A stretch of DNA of 25,417 nt from Schoenoplectus triqueter (GCA_964058805.1 CAXKVV010000393.1:1-25417), one strand, 5' to 3'; numbered from the stretch's first letter, positions 8,934 to 19,809 are shown. Numbers and translations are program-made. The notes: generated from the sequence alone by a model not told the origin.

Positions 8934-11340
8934 TATATAGAAATCAGATATGATGGTAGCATCTTAGTTTGTTCCCCTCTTTATTTTTTTCGCGAAGACA
9001 CTTCCAATTTTTGGTGCCTTGTTTAAATTTTTTTATTGCTAAAACTATATATTCTCATTCTCTATCACTACTTTTTCAAACTTAGATAAAAGCAAGAAGT
9101 CGATCAAAAACACTTTATGGATATTTAAAGTTTAATAATTTAATTCATATTTTCTATAATAAAAAAATTTAAACAAGCATGGTAATCGTACTTCTATATT
9201 ATGCAGTTTACCATTGGACTTGAAATGTTTAAAAAAATGAAGGAGAAGATCGTTGATAAACAATTATTTTGACAATTACGACAACCATGAAGTTAATTTG
9301 TACTTTGAAATCCGACAAATAAAATGTAATCTATAATTTGTGCGTATTGTATGTATAAAAATGATGAAATATTAAGCTTATTCATCGAATGACATGAAAT
9401 TCAAGTATTCACATTTAACACGTTTGATGGAACATCAGAAGAATTTAATTATTTAAAAATTGATACATGACTAATTTTAAATATTTTTTATTTTTCAAAA
9501 AACTTTTTGACATTTATAATTTAATGTATTCCTTGTTGTAAAATTAATTATTAAGAGTTGTTTTGTTTCTTCCATAAAATTATGCTAACTCAGCTATCAT
9601 CCCTATAGCGATAATAGCGGCCACTATGCTACCCAAAGTTTTTTTAGTCATTTTTGTAAATTGTATGTCTATATTTTATTATTTTCTTGATTATTAATTT
9701 AAGTTTTATTTATAAGACCAGACTAGGATATTTTAAACAAAATGAACCGAAATATGATTAATTAATGTTCAGAAAACTTATTTAATTCAAATGATATGTG
9801 TTTAATGTATTTAAAAGAATACAGATGACATTAAGAGGAAGTTATAAATATAAATAATTGAGATATTTTGAATACAAAATAAAATATAATTTAATCAGAT
9901 AGCTTTCAATATAATATGGGGTAATTAGAATTTAACTAGGATTGTAACTTAGGTTTTGCCCCAACAATATAGTGTTAAAATAAATAATTAGAAATATAAA
10001 ATTCTAAATATATTTAATAAAATTTAAACAAAATTATTTAAATGCTAAGGATGTATATAATAATTATTATTATTTTAAATAATATAATTAAATACATGAT
10101 AATTATAAAGACTTATAAAAAGTTGGATCTAAAAAATTTAACTCTCTATAGTATAATAATTAGGATTGCAATTTTGGTGGAATAGTGATGCGGAGGGAAT
10201 GCTTGGAATCGAGTAGTGAGCAATATATGTAGTTATGTAACTAGATTTGAAACATTCACGTTAATGTAATTTTTTCATAATAAGATCTTTTGGCAAGGGA
10301 ATTAATTATCCTCTTGTCAATCATTGTCATTTGTTAATGCATCAGATGCTCTAATTAAAATTCTGCCGGAGTATAATCATGAAAAATTAAATGTGAATCG
10401 TCATTTTAACGAGAGAATGGGCATCATTTCCATTCAAATAGCATATATGACAGTGATATATGACGCTTGAAAATTTATTTTCATTTGTTATCATATATTG
10501 TCAATTTTGTCAAATTCATCACTTTGAATATCTAATTTAAAATTTATTTTTATCACGTATTTGAAAACAAATCATTTTTTTTCCGAAACCATTTTATATA
10601 TGGACATATCATAAACAAAATGCATATCTAATAGTACATTATAGCCGAAGGTGTTGTTATTATCAGATCACTTAATTTCGATACGGTTCCACAAATTGGA
10701 TCTGAGCTGAACTAACCTAAACCCTATCGAATTAATTAACTATGGATTCAAATACATAATACGTTATATTATGTATATTATTATAATATTATATGAAGGG
10801 AGATTCTACTATGAATCGGAACAACTTTAGATTGTTCAATTTTAAGTATCTAACAGTTAAAATAAATATTTTTGATGTGACAAGAAAGAGAGATTGATGA
10901 ATGAAAATCACAATCGTTGATTAATAAAATTAATAGTATTACTTCCTTCCTAACCATAACAGACTATCTCTTCAGATCCGAGTCCAATAGGGACACGACA
11001 GTAAGGTATAATTCAATTCTCTTCTCTGACCTAAATATGAATCTTATGTATGTAACTATATCAATATATTGGAGACAATATATGCGAGTATAATTTCTTA
11101 TGAATTAATTATCATTAACGTTAATAAAGTATCTAAATATGAACCAAATTGAAAGTAGTGATCTATTGTATAACTTGATGAAGAAACATCATATTAAAAT
11201 TTCATTTAGAATAGTACATATTTAAATTTCATCATATATAATGTTGTTTTATGTTATTACTATTAATAATATATTTGTTATTCTATATTTAGTAATATTA
11301 GTTAATTAGCGTTTTCAAACATATATAAGCTCGCACATAT
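8934..11340. other. Intergenic AT-rich region
   Basis: About 2.4 kb with no open frame that I can support, no tRNA or rRNA signature and no clear terminal repeats. Around 10795-10945 there is a suggestion of a degraded MITE with weakly similar ends, too poor to call. Confidence 0.4.
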
Positions 11341-12592
11341 TTGGTAACTAATTACTAAGCAACAAGAGTCAAAGACTGATGTTTGTTCTCTGAAATACTC
11401 GTTCTTGTTGAATATGACTTTCTTTTGCTCTACCTACTCGCTGGCCGCAGGAACTTCAAAGTATGAAAAAGGGCAGCCAGGATACATGAAATTCTTTTCT
11501 TTAAGCTATGAATTAATTAAATTCTTGGATTGATAGCAGCCTATGATTTATGTAGACAAGTTTTCTGGGTTGGCTACCCTGCTATTTTGCTATTTGCTGC
11601 ATAGGATGTTTCTTATAAGATTGTCACTTTATCAGTCAGAAGCCTGGTTACCAGATAAACTGTCACTTCATCAGCACTTCATCAGCAAATTGCCAATTGG
11701 AAATTTGGAATTAATACATGCAAAAGTTGTTAATCAAAGTTTGGATTCAATTACTCCTCCGAATCAAAATAAAGATATATTTGGATCCTTAGTTATCCAT
11801 TCTGATAGCATCTCTAACAATATCATTAGAAAAACGAAACAGAAGCAAATATAGTAAGATGAGAATTAGATCAATAATATATGTAAAAGGCTGAGGATGA
11901 CAACACGGAATAACCATTACCTTCTGAAGAAATTTTCCCAAAGGGATGCTTTTAGAGATGACAAAGTATCATTCACGCTCAAAAGCAACAAATATCTTTA
12001 AGGCCATTAAAGAGAGAATGCAACATTATCCTTCTTGTTAAACAAAGATGAAAGTTTAAACTACTCAATTCTAAATGTATATATAAAAAAAATATTTCTT
12101 CCAGATTTCAAATATGAAATCTTTCATCCGAAGAATATTGTTTTTTTTTTATCGCTGAACCAATGCCTTTTTCAAAATATGATATAATTCTTTATGCATT
12201 GACGTTCGTTTTGGCTCAATTTGTGTCGTTCAATAAATGATACTCTGTTTTTATTTTTGTTGCTTGTATAAATATATGAAGAGACCAAATAATTAAGTTT
12301 GTTAATTATATCACTGTTCATGTACTCATTTCTTTGATATTGCTTCTTTTTATTGATTTAGTGACAATGAACAATTGAATTACTCAGCATATATATCTGA
12401 AAGATACAAAATTACAAATATGTTACTTTTTTAGTTCAAGTATTATTAATGATGATAGTATACTGGAGGTGATCAGGTACTGCAATATATGTATAGAAGA
12501 CGCATATTATGTTATATGATTATATATCTAATCCGCAAAGCTGAAACAGACATGTTATTAATTATTTTTATTTATTTCCAAAGTGACTCTCG
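11341..12592. other. Intergenic region, slightly less AT-rich in its left part
   Basis: The 11390-11850 part has a more balanced base composition and a 103-codon frame (11543-11854, +) that I do not recognise. It also holds a short internal repetition of TGTCACTT.ATCAG motifs near 11620-11690. It may be a fragment of a gene or an old transposon, but I see no domain. The rest is plain AT-rich DNA. Confidence 0.3.
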
Positions 12593-12646
12593 TTCAATTA
12601 TTGCACCAACGGGCTTTAGAATACAAAAGGCAAGAAAAGATGTAAA

Positions 12647-12717
12647 GACATCGTATGCATGAGTTTGAACTTTGAATGACATCGTATGACTTGAATTCAT
12701 GAGTTTGAACTTTGAAT
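12647..12717. repeat. Tandem duplication in the 3' flank of DUF247 copy B
   Basis: The block CATGAGTTTGAACTTTGAAT occurs at 12658-12677 and again at 12698-12717, each preceded by GACATCGTATG. The two units (31 and 40 bp) differ by a short insertion. They lie downstream of copy B, possibly in its 3' UTR. Confidence 0.8.
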
Positions 12718-12792
12718 TTGTTCTCTCGCTTGAGATAATAATCAGTGATTGAATTGAAGGTCCTTAATTTTGCAATAACATGGCACCTGCTC

Positions 12793-12798
12793 TTTATT
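12793..12798 (-). terminator. Candidate polyadenylation signal of DUF247 copy B
   Basis: AATAAA on the minus strand, about 135 bp beyond the copy B stop codon. Plant polyadenylation signals are degenerate, so this is only a plausible site. A further AAATAAATAAA lies near 12567-12577. Confidence 0.35.
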
Positions 12799-12931
12799 CC
12801 CTCCAAAATTAAGAAACGGAATATCTCATTTCCTCTCCTAATTGTGACACAGCGCACCAACACACACACAAACGTTAATTGATCAGTAAATTAAGAAAAA
12901 ACAGAGGGCCGAGGCTTATTAGAACCATAAT

Positions 12932-14356
12932 TCAGTGATGTATGGAGGGATACATCGCGTATACAGCTTGTAATGCTGAGAAAACTAGCAGAACAATAGC
13001 AGCAATTACTGACAATGCGGACCATGGATTATTGAAATAGTCGTGCATCAATTTGGCACGGTACTTGTGCCACCGAGAATCGCAGTACCGCTGCAATTCG
13101 GAGAACAAGGGGGCAAAGTAATGCTTCTCGGAGTCGAGCATGCTCCACTCGCCGAGCTGGTTGAAGAAGATAGCAAGCTCCTCCTCATGGAGCAACATGT
13201 TGTTGATGATGCCGCAGCGCTGGAGCAGGACCACGTCCTTGTTGCTGTTGATCAGTGAATCCATCAGCGCCACGTAGCTCATCAGATCATACTCCATCAT
13301 GCCGCAGCTCCGCTCGAACGCTGCCAGGTTTAGGTAGAACCCTTTCCGGACAGAGTCAATTAGGAGAGTCGGTATCTCCATGACACCATTCACAAAGGTT
13401 ATGTCAAACTGGTCAGTAGGAAATTCCTTCCTCCGGAATCTTACACCGGCCTCATGGAGATCGGTGGCACAAGGGATGGATCGCATAGGCGTATAGAGTT
13501 TTTTGTTCGATCGGCTTCTTGACCCGAGCCACGCCATAATTTGCATTGACCGTGGAGATTTGGACGAGATGCTCGACTTTGATGAAGAGTCACTACCGCT
13601 GAGGCGTCTCGACCTTGAAATCCGGCTGGGTATGAACCACTGGTAATAGAGGTGGAGCAAGTGATAAATCTTACCTTTTGCCTCCAACTGAGGTGCTATA
13701 GAGGAGGGGTGAAGGAGAATAAGAAGGGAATCTCTGCCGCCGTCGTGGCAAGTGACGATAGAATAGAGATTCTCGACAACAAAGAAAGGAATTTGATTTT
13801 CCAACAGAAGCAAATCACCGATTATAGCTTTTGTTCCCCAACCAACATCGAGTAGAACATGTGGCTCCCCAGCTCGTACCTTGAAGAAGAACTCCAAGAG
13901 GAAGCAACCATCCAGCAATAGCATCTCAACAAACTCATCCTTACTCAAATTGATGTTCTCACTATAGCAGAGGCGCGCTCGGTTCTCCAATTGTCTGATT
14001 TTTTCGACGTACACCTCCACGTCAACTTTGGGGTTTCTGTCAAGGAAGTCAATGAGGCAGCGGGGCTTGTGCGCCTCCATTGCGCTGAGGGTATTTTTGC
14101 CCCGATGGTAGGGACCGATCGACACAACTCGGGGCTCATAGAGATCCTTGTGGTTCTCGCGCACGATATGAGGCACTCGAGAGAGGATGAATGGCTCAAA
14201 GGCTTCCCATTTCAGGGTTTGCTCAAGTCTTTCCTTCAAAGAAACCTCTAATGGTGGAGGTTGTTCTATGTCTATCGCCACTGCTTCTTTCATGTGTTGC
14301 ATTTTGCTACAGGATAAGGGGTTTCCACACTCTAGCAAGCCTTGCTGTTGTACCAT
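12932..14356 (-). CDS. DUF247 (UPF0481-type) membrane-anchored protein, copy B
   Basis: This is an intact single-exon gene for 474 residues with every DUF247 landmark seen in copy A: SIGPYHRG at 79-86, MLLLDGCF at 145-152, DLLLLENQIPFF at 181-192, a serine-rich linker at about 250-270, CATDLHEAGV at 296-305 and VNGVMEIP at 322-329. The C-terminal hydrophobic anchor is at about 444-468. A hand alignment with copy A gives about 70% identity over 426 residues, with the ends and motif cores best conserved. An in-frame TAA at 14387-14389 limits the start. The first Met has strong context (A at -3, G at +4). Two further Met codons at 14300-14302 and 14291-14293 line up better with the N-terminus of copy A, so the first 18-21 residues may be an extension or untranslated. 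Third-position GC is visibly higher than in copy A. The function is unknown; some grass homologues act in pollen self-incompatibility. Confidence 0.93.
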   Translation of the reverse strand: MVQQQGLLECGNPLSCSKMQHMKEAVAIDIEQPPPLEVSLKERLEQTLKWEAFEPFILSRVPHIVRENHKDLYEPRVVSIGPYHRGKNTLSAMEAHKPRCLIDFLDRNPKVDVEVYVEKIRQLENRARLCYSENINLSKDEFVEMLLLDGCFLLEFFFKVRAGEPHVLLDVGWGTKAIIGDLLLLENQIPFFVVENLYSIVTCHDGGRDSLLILLHPSSIAPQLEAKGKIYHLLHLYYQWFIPSRISRSRRLSGSDSSSKSSISSKSPRSMQIMAWLGSRSRSNKKLYTPMRSIPCATDLHEAGVRFRRKEFPTDQFDITFVNGVMEIPTLLIDSVRKGFYLNLAAFERSCGMMEYDLMSYVALMDSLINSNKDVVLLQRCGIINNMLLHEEELAIFFNQLGEWSMLDSEKHYFAPLFSELQRYCDSRWHKYRAKLMHDYFNNPWSALSVIAAIVLLVFSALQAVYAMYPSIHH

Positions 14357-14426
14357 CCTGTGTTGGTCTTTCTTATTTACCTTTGCTTATAAACTTATAA
14401 TATGATACTCAAGCGAAACAAATTAA

Positions 14427-14438
14427 TTTATATATATA
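14427..14438 (-). promoter_or_regulatory. Candidate TATA box of DUF247 copy B
   Basis: TATATATATAAA on the minus strand, about 70-80 bp upstream of the first ATG. This would put transcription initiation near 14400 and give a short 5' leader. In such AT-rich DNA chance matches are common. Confidence 0.4.
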
Positions 14439-16687
14439 GATCTTATCGAAAGAGGGAGAATACTGTAAAGGCTTAAAGTAAAGGAAGTGCTTCACCTTTG
14501 TTTTCTAGTGGTGGCATATATTATTGAAGACGACCCGACAATGAAGTGAGAAATCACATCAATGTAGTTAATTCTTGTTACAATAATTTATTTTTGTTTT
14601 GATTGGCAATCGCCACTCACCCTGCTTATTTAAATATATGTATGTTATGTCTAAGCTGAAAAGTGAAAATTGGAAAATTTTAATTCAGCAGGAGTTGTAT
14701 TTACATGTGGTAATTATAGTATACAAGATATCTACTCTAGTATAGTATATTAACTATAGAATTAAACTTAATAGTGTTTTAGGTTGAGTCATTATTTTAT
14801 TATTTGTTTTATCCAATACTATCCGAATAAGTTAATTAAATATTCATTAGTTATTTTTATATGTTTAGACGCTTAATGTTAATTAATACGTAAATAAATT
14901 TTATTTAATTATCAATTATCAAATTAACCAAAATGCATAATTAAAATGATTGACCGAAAAAACCTATTAAAATGAATAAATTTTTCTGTATGCAACTCTT
15001 ATGTAGGACATATTGGTGTTTTTAAAATGCGGTCGCATTGACCGCATATGCTGCTACATATGCATATGCAGTTGGCAAACCGTTGTTAAAATATCATGCA
15101 GTCCATAATATACGGGGATTTGATCCTAGAAGTTATATTCAATGTTTTTTTCTACGTGATTACTAAGTTATAACTCATTTGTATTATAGTTGAGTGTTTC
15201 TTTATTATATTTTCTTTTTAAAATAAAAAAAATCTGCATGCATAAAAATCTATATATACGATATACAATAACATTCCTCATACATAAAAAAAATCAGCAT
15301 TTAAAAACGTTGAGACGAATATCACAAATCATCTGACCCTACTCTATTCTTTATATTTAATTACCCATGCTAATAAACTACCTGACAGATATTTCAGTTA
15401 GAATGGTATTTTGATGCAAGCCAATCAACATAATTAATTTAAAATCTAAAAAAATAAATATATAAATTAATCGACATAATTTGAGCCAACCCACATCACC
15501 TCCTGAACTCTATTATTTATACAATCCATTCAGATTGGGTTGGACCGGATGAAAAATAGACCCTTCCGATGCCAACATAAACCCCACTAGGCCACTATTC
15601 CCTGGTTATAATATTTGTTGTCACGATACGAACATCTTGTGATTCGCAAAGTGTCCTTTTATTTTTTTTTCGTTTCTTCATTTATAGCAATGATCCTATG
15701 CCCTATGGACATATGCACCTCATTATATATATATAAAAAATCAATAATTAAATTGGACCCAAAAAATCAAATAACAATAGGTAAAAATATTTATTTTCAT
15801 TAATGATTGGAATTTAATTCTTAATAAGAAAATTATTTAAAATTGAATACAAGATCCACCAAAATTTTCTCTCTCTCCTTCTCGCTTGATTTTAAGAAAT
15901 TTCGATAGCATACTAATCTGACGAAATAAATATAAACGACCCAAAAAAGATTTATTTTAGTAAGCAATTTTCATAGAATACTTATAATAACCCAAGCAAT
16001 AAACTTCTTAATACCGTATAATAAAACTAGTAAATATTGGATCGTAACCCTTAATTATCTTTTTTTTTTAATTTCGCCTTATCTATAGAACATGTAAATG
16101 AGTGATCGAATCTCAGTTTGTTGTTTCCATCGGGACCCACAGGACCAAATGAACCCAGATAGATAAATATTAAAGTCCAAAACGGAGGACGATATATAGT
16201 AGAGAGGGATTCACGTCCGCTCCTATAGATATAATGGTACAATTCTGTCATTATGTCTATGATAGATAAAGCTCATAAAAATAAAAAATAAAAAATTATT
16301 TTTTATTAATTAAATATGGACCATTTAAATTGTTTTGAACAGTTCAAATTAATCCATGATAAAGTTTTATCATCTCTTTTATGAGACAGTATCATCCAAT
16401 TAAATCCTCTGATCCTATACAAAACAATTCTTTTTCGAAATGTAGCATACAATTTTCTGCTTAATATTAGCACCTTTTAATTAAAAATTAGATTAAAAAA
16501 GGTTGTATTTGCTGTTTTGTGTCAACATCCACGTTCATCTCATGCTACACAAGTCTAATCATTCCAGGTCTATCACGCCTCTCCTTTTTCTTTGCCTTTG
16601 AATTTATTCTTCTTCTTTATGTTATTTTTTTTTTCATTTTACTTGCGTTTAAATGAGAAAATTCGATCGAGTTAAAGTATTTTCTAT
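14439..16687. other. Intergenic region upstream of DUF247 copy B
   Basis: No gene is supported over about 2.2 kb. Small open frames at 15615-15803 (+) and 16051-16251 (-) have no recognisable content. A GC-rich hairpin at 15027-15047 is listed separately. The stretch near 15385-15560 contains GGGTTGGACC-type words like those in the hAT-type element at 18102-18498 and may be an old relative, but I see no ends. Confidence 0.4.
15027..15047. repeat. Short GC-rich hairpin
   Basis: Arms ATGCGGTC and GACCGCAT form a perfect 8-bp stem around the 5-base loop GCATT. Just beyond it lies another palindromic run rich in GCATATGC/CATATG. It is isolated in AT-rich intergenic DNA and its role is unknown. 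Confidence 0.7.
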
Positions 16688-17076
16688 AGGTGGGGTCGGG
16701 TCGATTGACAATGGATTATTTTGATAACCTTGATAATGAATTTCTTAAAAAAATATGAAAAATCTTAAAAATAGAAAACAAAAATTATAGGTATGTTTTT
16801 TTACCTATAGATTGATGATAATTCAAATTTTATGTAATTTTATTATTATTTGGTAGTCCATCAAAGATAATTAAATTTTAACTGTTGCAAATTATATGAA
16901 AAATTAATAGACTATCAAACGATGATGAAATTGCATTAAATTTGAATGATCATCGATCTATAAGTAGAAGAATGTATCTATAGAAAATTTTCTATTTTTA
17001 TGATTTGTTTTCATATTTATTTGAATATTCATTGTTAAGATTGTCAAGATAAGCCATTCTCAACCAATCCCCACCC
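16688..17076. mobile_element. MULE-like foldback MITE, diverged copy
   Basis: This copy is similar throughout to the element at 8538-8924: a GGTGGGG left end, a CCCCACCC right end, and inner blocks such as ATGGATTATTTTGATAA, GACTATCAAACGATGATGAAA and TCATTGTTAAGATTGTCAA. The 9-bp flanks, ATTTTCTAT on the left and TTCTCCTAT on the right, match at six positions, which fits a decayed 9-bp duplication. No open frame. Confidence 0.8.
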
Positions 17077-17633
17077 TTCTCCTATTCATGCATAAATTAT
17101 ATAGATAGCTAAGTTTATGTGAGAGTGGTTACATATTTGAAATATAGTATCCATATTGGAGATGTTCTGAGACTCTGATTCTCATCTATTGTTAAAAAAT
17201 ATTTAAAACATGTATGATATATTTATATTCCAGAGAATGGGATTTCACATTTTGTTAATTAATTTTTTATTTTGATTTTTGATTTTTGAAACATTAATTT
17301 AGTAAAGTAGCTTTTGAATCAGGGAAATATGTCGGTTCAATTGTGTAATTAAGTATATAGAGTGGTATTCGTTTCATGGGTGCTATATATTAGGCGCTTT
17401 AAATAATTTGATCTCTTTGATTTTTTTGCTACGAGATGGCATGATTATTTGATTGGTGAGAATCATGAAAATTGACAGCTGGTTGAAGGGAGCCGATCGA
17501 CAAAGACTGGACTAACCACAATTACTACGGAGCATGCATGCATAAACAGCCTGTTTTTTCCTGCCAATTTTGGAATGGGCTTATCAATGATATGAATTTG
17601 ACTTGCATGCTATATATATAATATACAGAGAGA
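17077..17633. other. Intergenic spacer
   Basis: AT-rich, no gene or clear repeat seen. It ends in a TA-rich and GA-rich microsatellite (about 17611-17633) that borders the next foldback element. Confidence 0.4.
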
Positions 17634-18040
17634 GTAAAACTAGTATGCTCTTAAGATCACATAGCCTCTTCGTAATTTTAATTTAAAAAATATAACAATT
17701 AATCTCTAAATTTTAATTTATCACTCTCATTAAATTCTTCGTATTGAAATCTTATAGGGTGCAAAAATTTAAGATGTTTCAAGTTTTCTAAATCACTCTT
17801 TTCAATTTTTGAAAATTTATTCTAAAAATAATAATAAAATATTTAATGTTTGTACATTATTTTTAAAAATTAAAAGAGCGACATGAAAAACTCAAAACAT
17901 TCTAAATTTTTGTACCCCATAAGATTTAAATATGAAAAATATAATGAGAGTGATAAATCAAAATTTTGAGATCATTTAATATATTTTTTGAGTTAGAATC
18001 ACGAAAGAGCTCTGTGCTCTTAGGAGTACGCTAGCTTTAC
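17634..18040. mobile_element. Foldback element FB7, dispersed relative of FB1 and FB6
   Basis: A 407-bp inverted repeat with ends GTAAAACTAGTATGCTCTTA and, inverted, GTAAAGCTAGCGTACTCCTA. The inner arms repeat the ATCTCTAAATTTTAATTTAT, CATTAAATTCTT and GGTGCAAAAATTTA blocks seen in FB1 and FB6. It is bounded by GA-rich sequence on the left and TATATATA(GA)n on the right. It shows that this family is not confined to the 4.6-7.1 kb chain. Confidence 0.82.
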
Positions 18041-18058
18041 TATATATAGAGAGAGAGA
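18041..18058. repeat. (TA)n(GA)n microsatellite next to FB7
   Basis: TA repeats followed by GA repeats. The next bases, GTAAAGCTTG, look like the first bases of another FB7-type end, but that homology stops within about 20 bp. Confidence 0.85.
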
Positions 18059-18093
18059 GTAAAGCTTGTTCTCTCCTTTCATTTAATTAATTA

Positions 18094-18101
18094 TTTCTCC
18101 A
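18094..18101 (+). repeat. Left target-site duplication ATTTCTCC
   Basis: Matches 7 of 8 bases of GTTTCTCC at 18499-18506 on the other side of the hAT-type element. Confidence 0.6.
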
Positions 18102-18498
18102 AGGGTGTTAATTATTAACCGACCCAAAAATAAATGGGTCGAATATGGGTATAATTTTTTTATTCGAAAAATCGAACCAGGTTAGGTTTAGATCAACCCA
18201 ACCTGATCCATTTAATTATATTTTTTGAAGTAATTTTATGATTTAGTATTAACTAAAGTTTAAACATAAACTAATTATATATTAATTATGATTAATTATA
18301 AATTAACTAATATTTAATTGCTTAAAATAAAAATAAATATCAAATACTTAATTATTTTATATGGATCGGGTCGGGTCGGGTCGGGTCTGGTATGGGTAAA
18401 AAATAATTGACCCGAATTTAAATGGATCAGATTGAGTTGGATCAAAAAATAATAAAATAATGATGATCCGATCCGAATCCGATGTATTGACACCTCTA
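18102..18498. mobile_element. hAT-type MITE with (GGGTC)n interior
   Basis: The left end AAGGGTGTTAAT and the inverted right end TAGAGGTGTCAAT are near-complementary and of the AGGGGTGTCAA type common in plant hAT-derived repeats. Further in, both sides carry GACCC/GGGTC words, including four tandem GGGTC units near 18367-18386. The flanks show an 8-bp duplication with one mismatch, as expected for hAT. The 64-codon frame inside it on the minus strand (18314-18508) encodes Asp-Pro-Thr-Arg repeats from the GGGTC units and is not a gene. Confidence 0.72.
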
Positions 18499-18506
18499 GT
18501 TTCTCC
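18499..18506 (+). repeat. Right target-site duplication GTTTCTCC
   Basis: Partner of the ATTTCTCC copy at 18094-18101. Confidence 0.6.
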
Positions 18507-19809
18507 AATTCTTAACATTAAGAATATGTTAAGAATTGTTTCTATCCAATAATAAGTTTAATATATATTTTTGGTTGTAGTTATTGTGAAAGAGTTAGAA
18601 TTCATTAAAAACCACTTATTTTTCAACATTGATAATACTTTTTCAAATCATGATAAAACATAAGAAGGGATAACAAAATACAGACATTATTGTTTTGCGC
18701 GCAAATGGGTGATGTATATATTTTTTTATAAAATTTCATTATCACTTGATGTATCATAAAAAATATTAAATGGGGGAATTTGTAAATCTCATTATTCCGT
18801 TCGATGAAACTTGGATAAAATTTTATTGCTTTCATGTATACAATATGTATATAGAATACAAATTATATTCACCTGTCCAACTTGAAAATTATAAACTATT
18901 TTTTATTGTTATCAGTATTATCGAAGTAATCAGTAAATATATGTTTTTACTAACGTCTTAATTTTTTTTTTTTTGAGAAGGCAAAACTTAAAACATTTAT
19001 TTTTTATTTTGGAGGAAAACATTTGAATCAGCCATCTCATATAATCTATTATAGCATAGCCAGGGCGATGGCCCTCCCTTCATTCCCATAAAATGTATAG
19101 AGAGTATATTTTACGGATAATTGTTGTTTCTAGTTTAATATGGCCCTCTCTATTTTGTCTTTTTTTTCTTGTTTGTACGTCTCAATTGTAAACTTCAAAA
19201 ATTTATATTCTACACATATAATCACAGCTCAAATATCAATAATCTTTGATCTCTATTTTGAAGGAGATGCTCTTAATTTCAAAATACAAGGCTAAAATGT
19301 TAAACTTTATTAGTAATTTTTATTAATCCAATAATTTATGTAATTTTTATTGACCCCTTCTTAATTCCGGCTCAAGCTCCGCTACTGCTCATTTTATCTA
19401 CTTTTATTTTCATTCCAGTACGTGATTTCTATTATATAAATTCAAAGAGTCATTTTGCAGATTTTAATGATATTCGTTTCAATAAATATTTCAATTTTCT
19501 TCTCACTTCTCACAAGTGGAGAATAATTAAAACTTTAATAACAAAATGGTGGCAAGTTTAAAAGAATAAGAGAAAAGGACAATATACAAGGTTAACAAAT
19601 TTACTGTCACTTTTGTTGAAGGGTTTAATACCAACCTCGTGTCAAATAATAATAAGTCCAAATCACTGGCAAGAAAAGAATTTATTCCAAAATAAACCTA
19701 TAGAAGGCATAGCAGGAAAAGATTCGGCTAATGAACGATTATGACTCGTCAGGCTCCAATTGTTGATTGTATTTGAATTAAATTTTTGGAAGATATGAAA
19801 GTTATAATG
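18507..19809. other. Intergenic AT-rich region
   Basis: No supported gene in about 1.3 kb. Two overlapping small frames on opposite strands near 18620-18960 lack any domain. A 13-base T run lies at about 18962-18974. Confidence 0.4.

Noticed and set aside
10795..10945. Possible MITE with weakly inverted ends
   Set aside because: The end similarity is patchy and no target-site duplication is seen, so chance in AT-rich DNA is as likely.
11543..11854. A 103-codon plus-strand frame with a hydrophobic start
   Set aside because: No domain, no recognisable homology, no codon bias and no clear promoter. It may be a gene fragment but cannot be supported.
2445..12931. A small secreted cysteine-rich (stigma-type) protein gene between the two DUF247 genes, as at grass S and Z loci
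   Set aside because: I looked at the open frames in the interval and saw none with a signal peptide plus conserved cysteines. A two-exon gene with short exons could escape this reading.
13043..14405. Several open frames opposite or out of frame with DUF247 copy B
   Set aside because: They are shadow frames of a GC-richer coding sequence; no domain or start context supports them.
18367..18386. (GGGTC)n run considered as telomere-like sequence
   Set aside because: The plant telomere unit is TTTAGGG. This run is a pentamer inside a hAT-type element.
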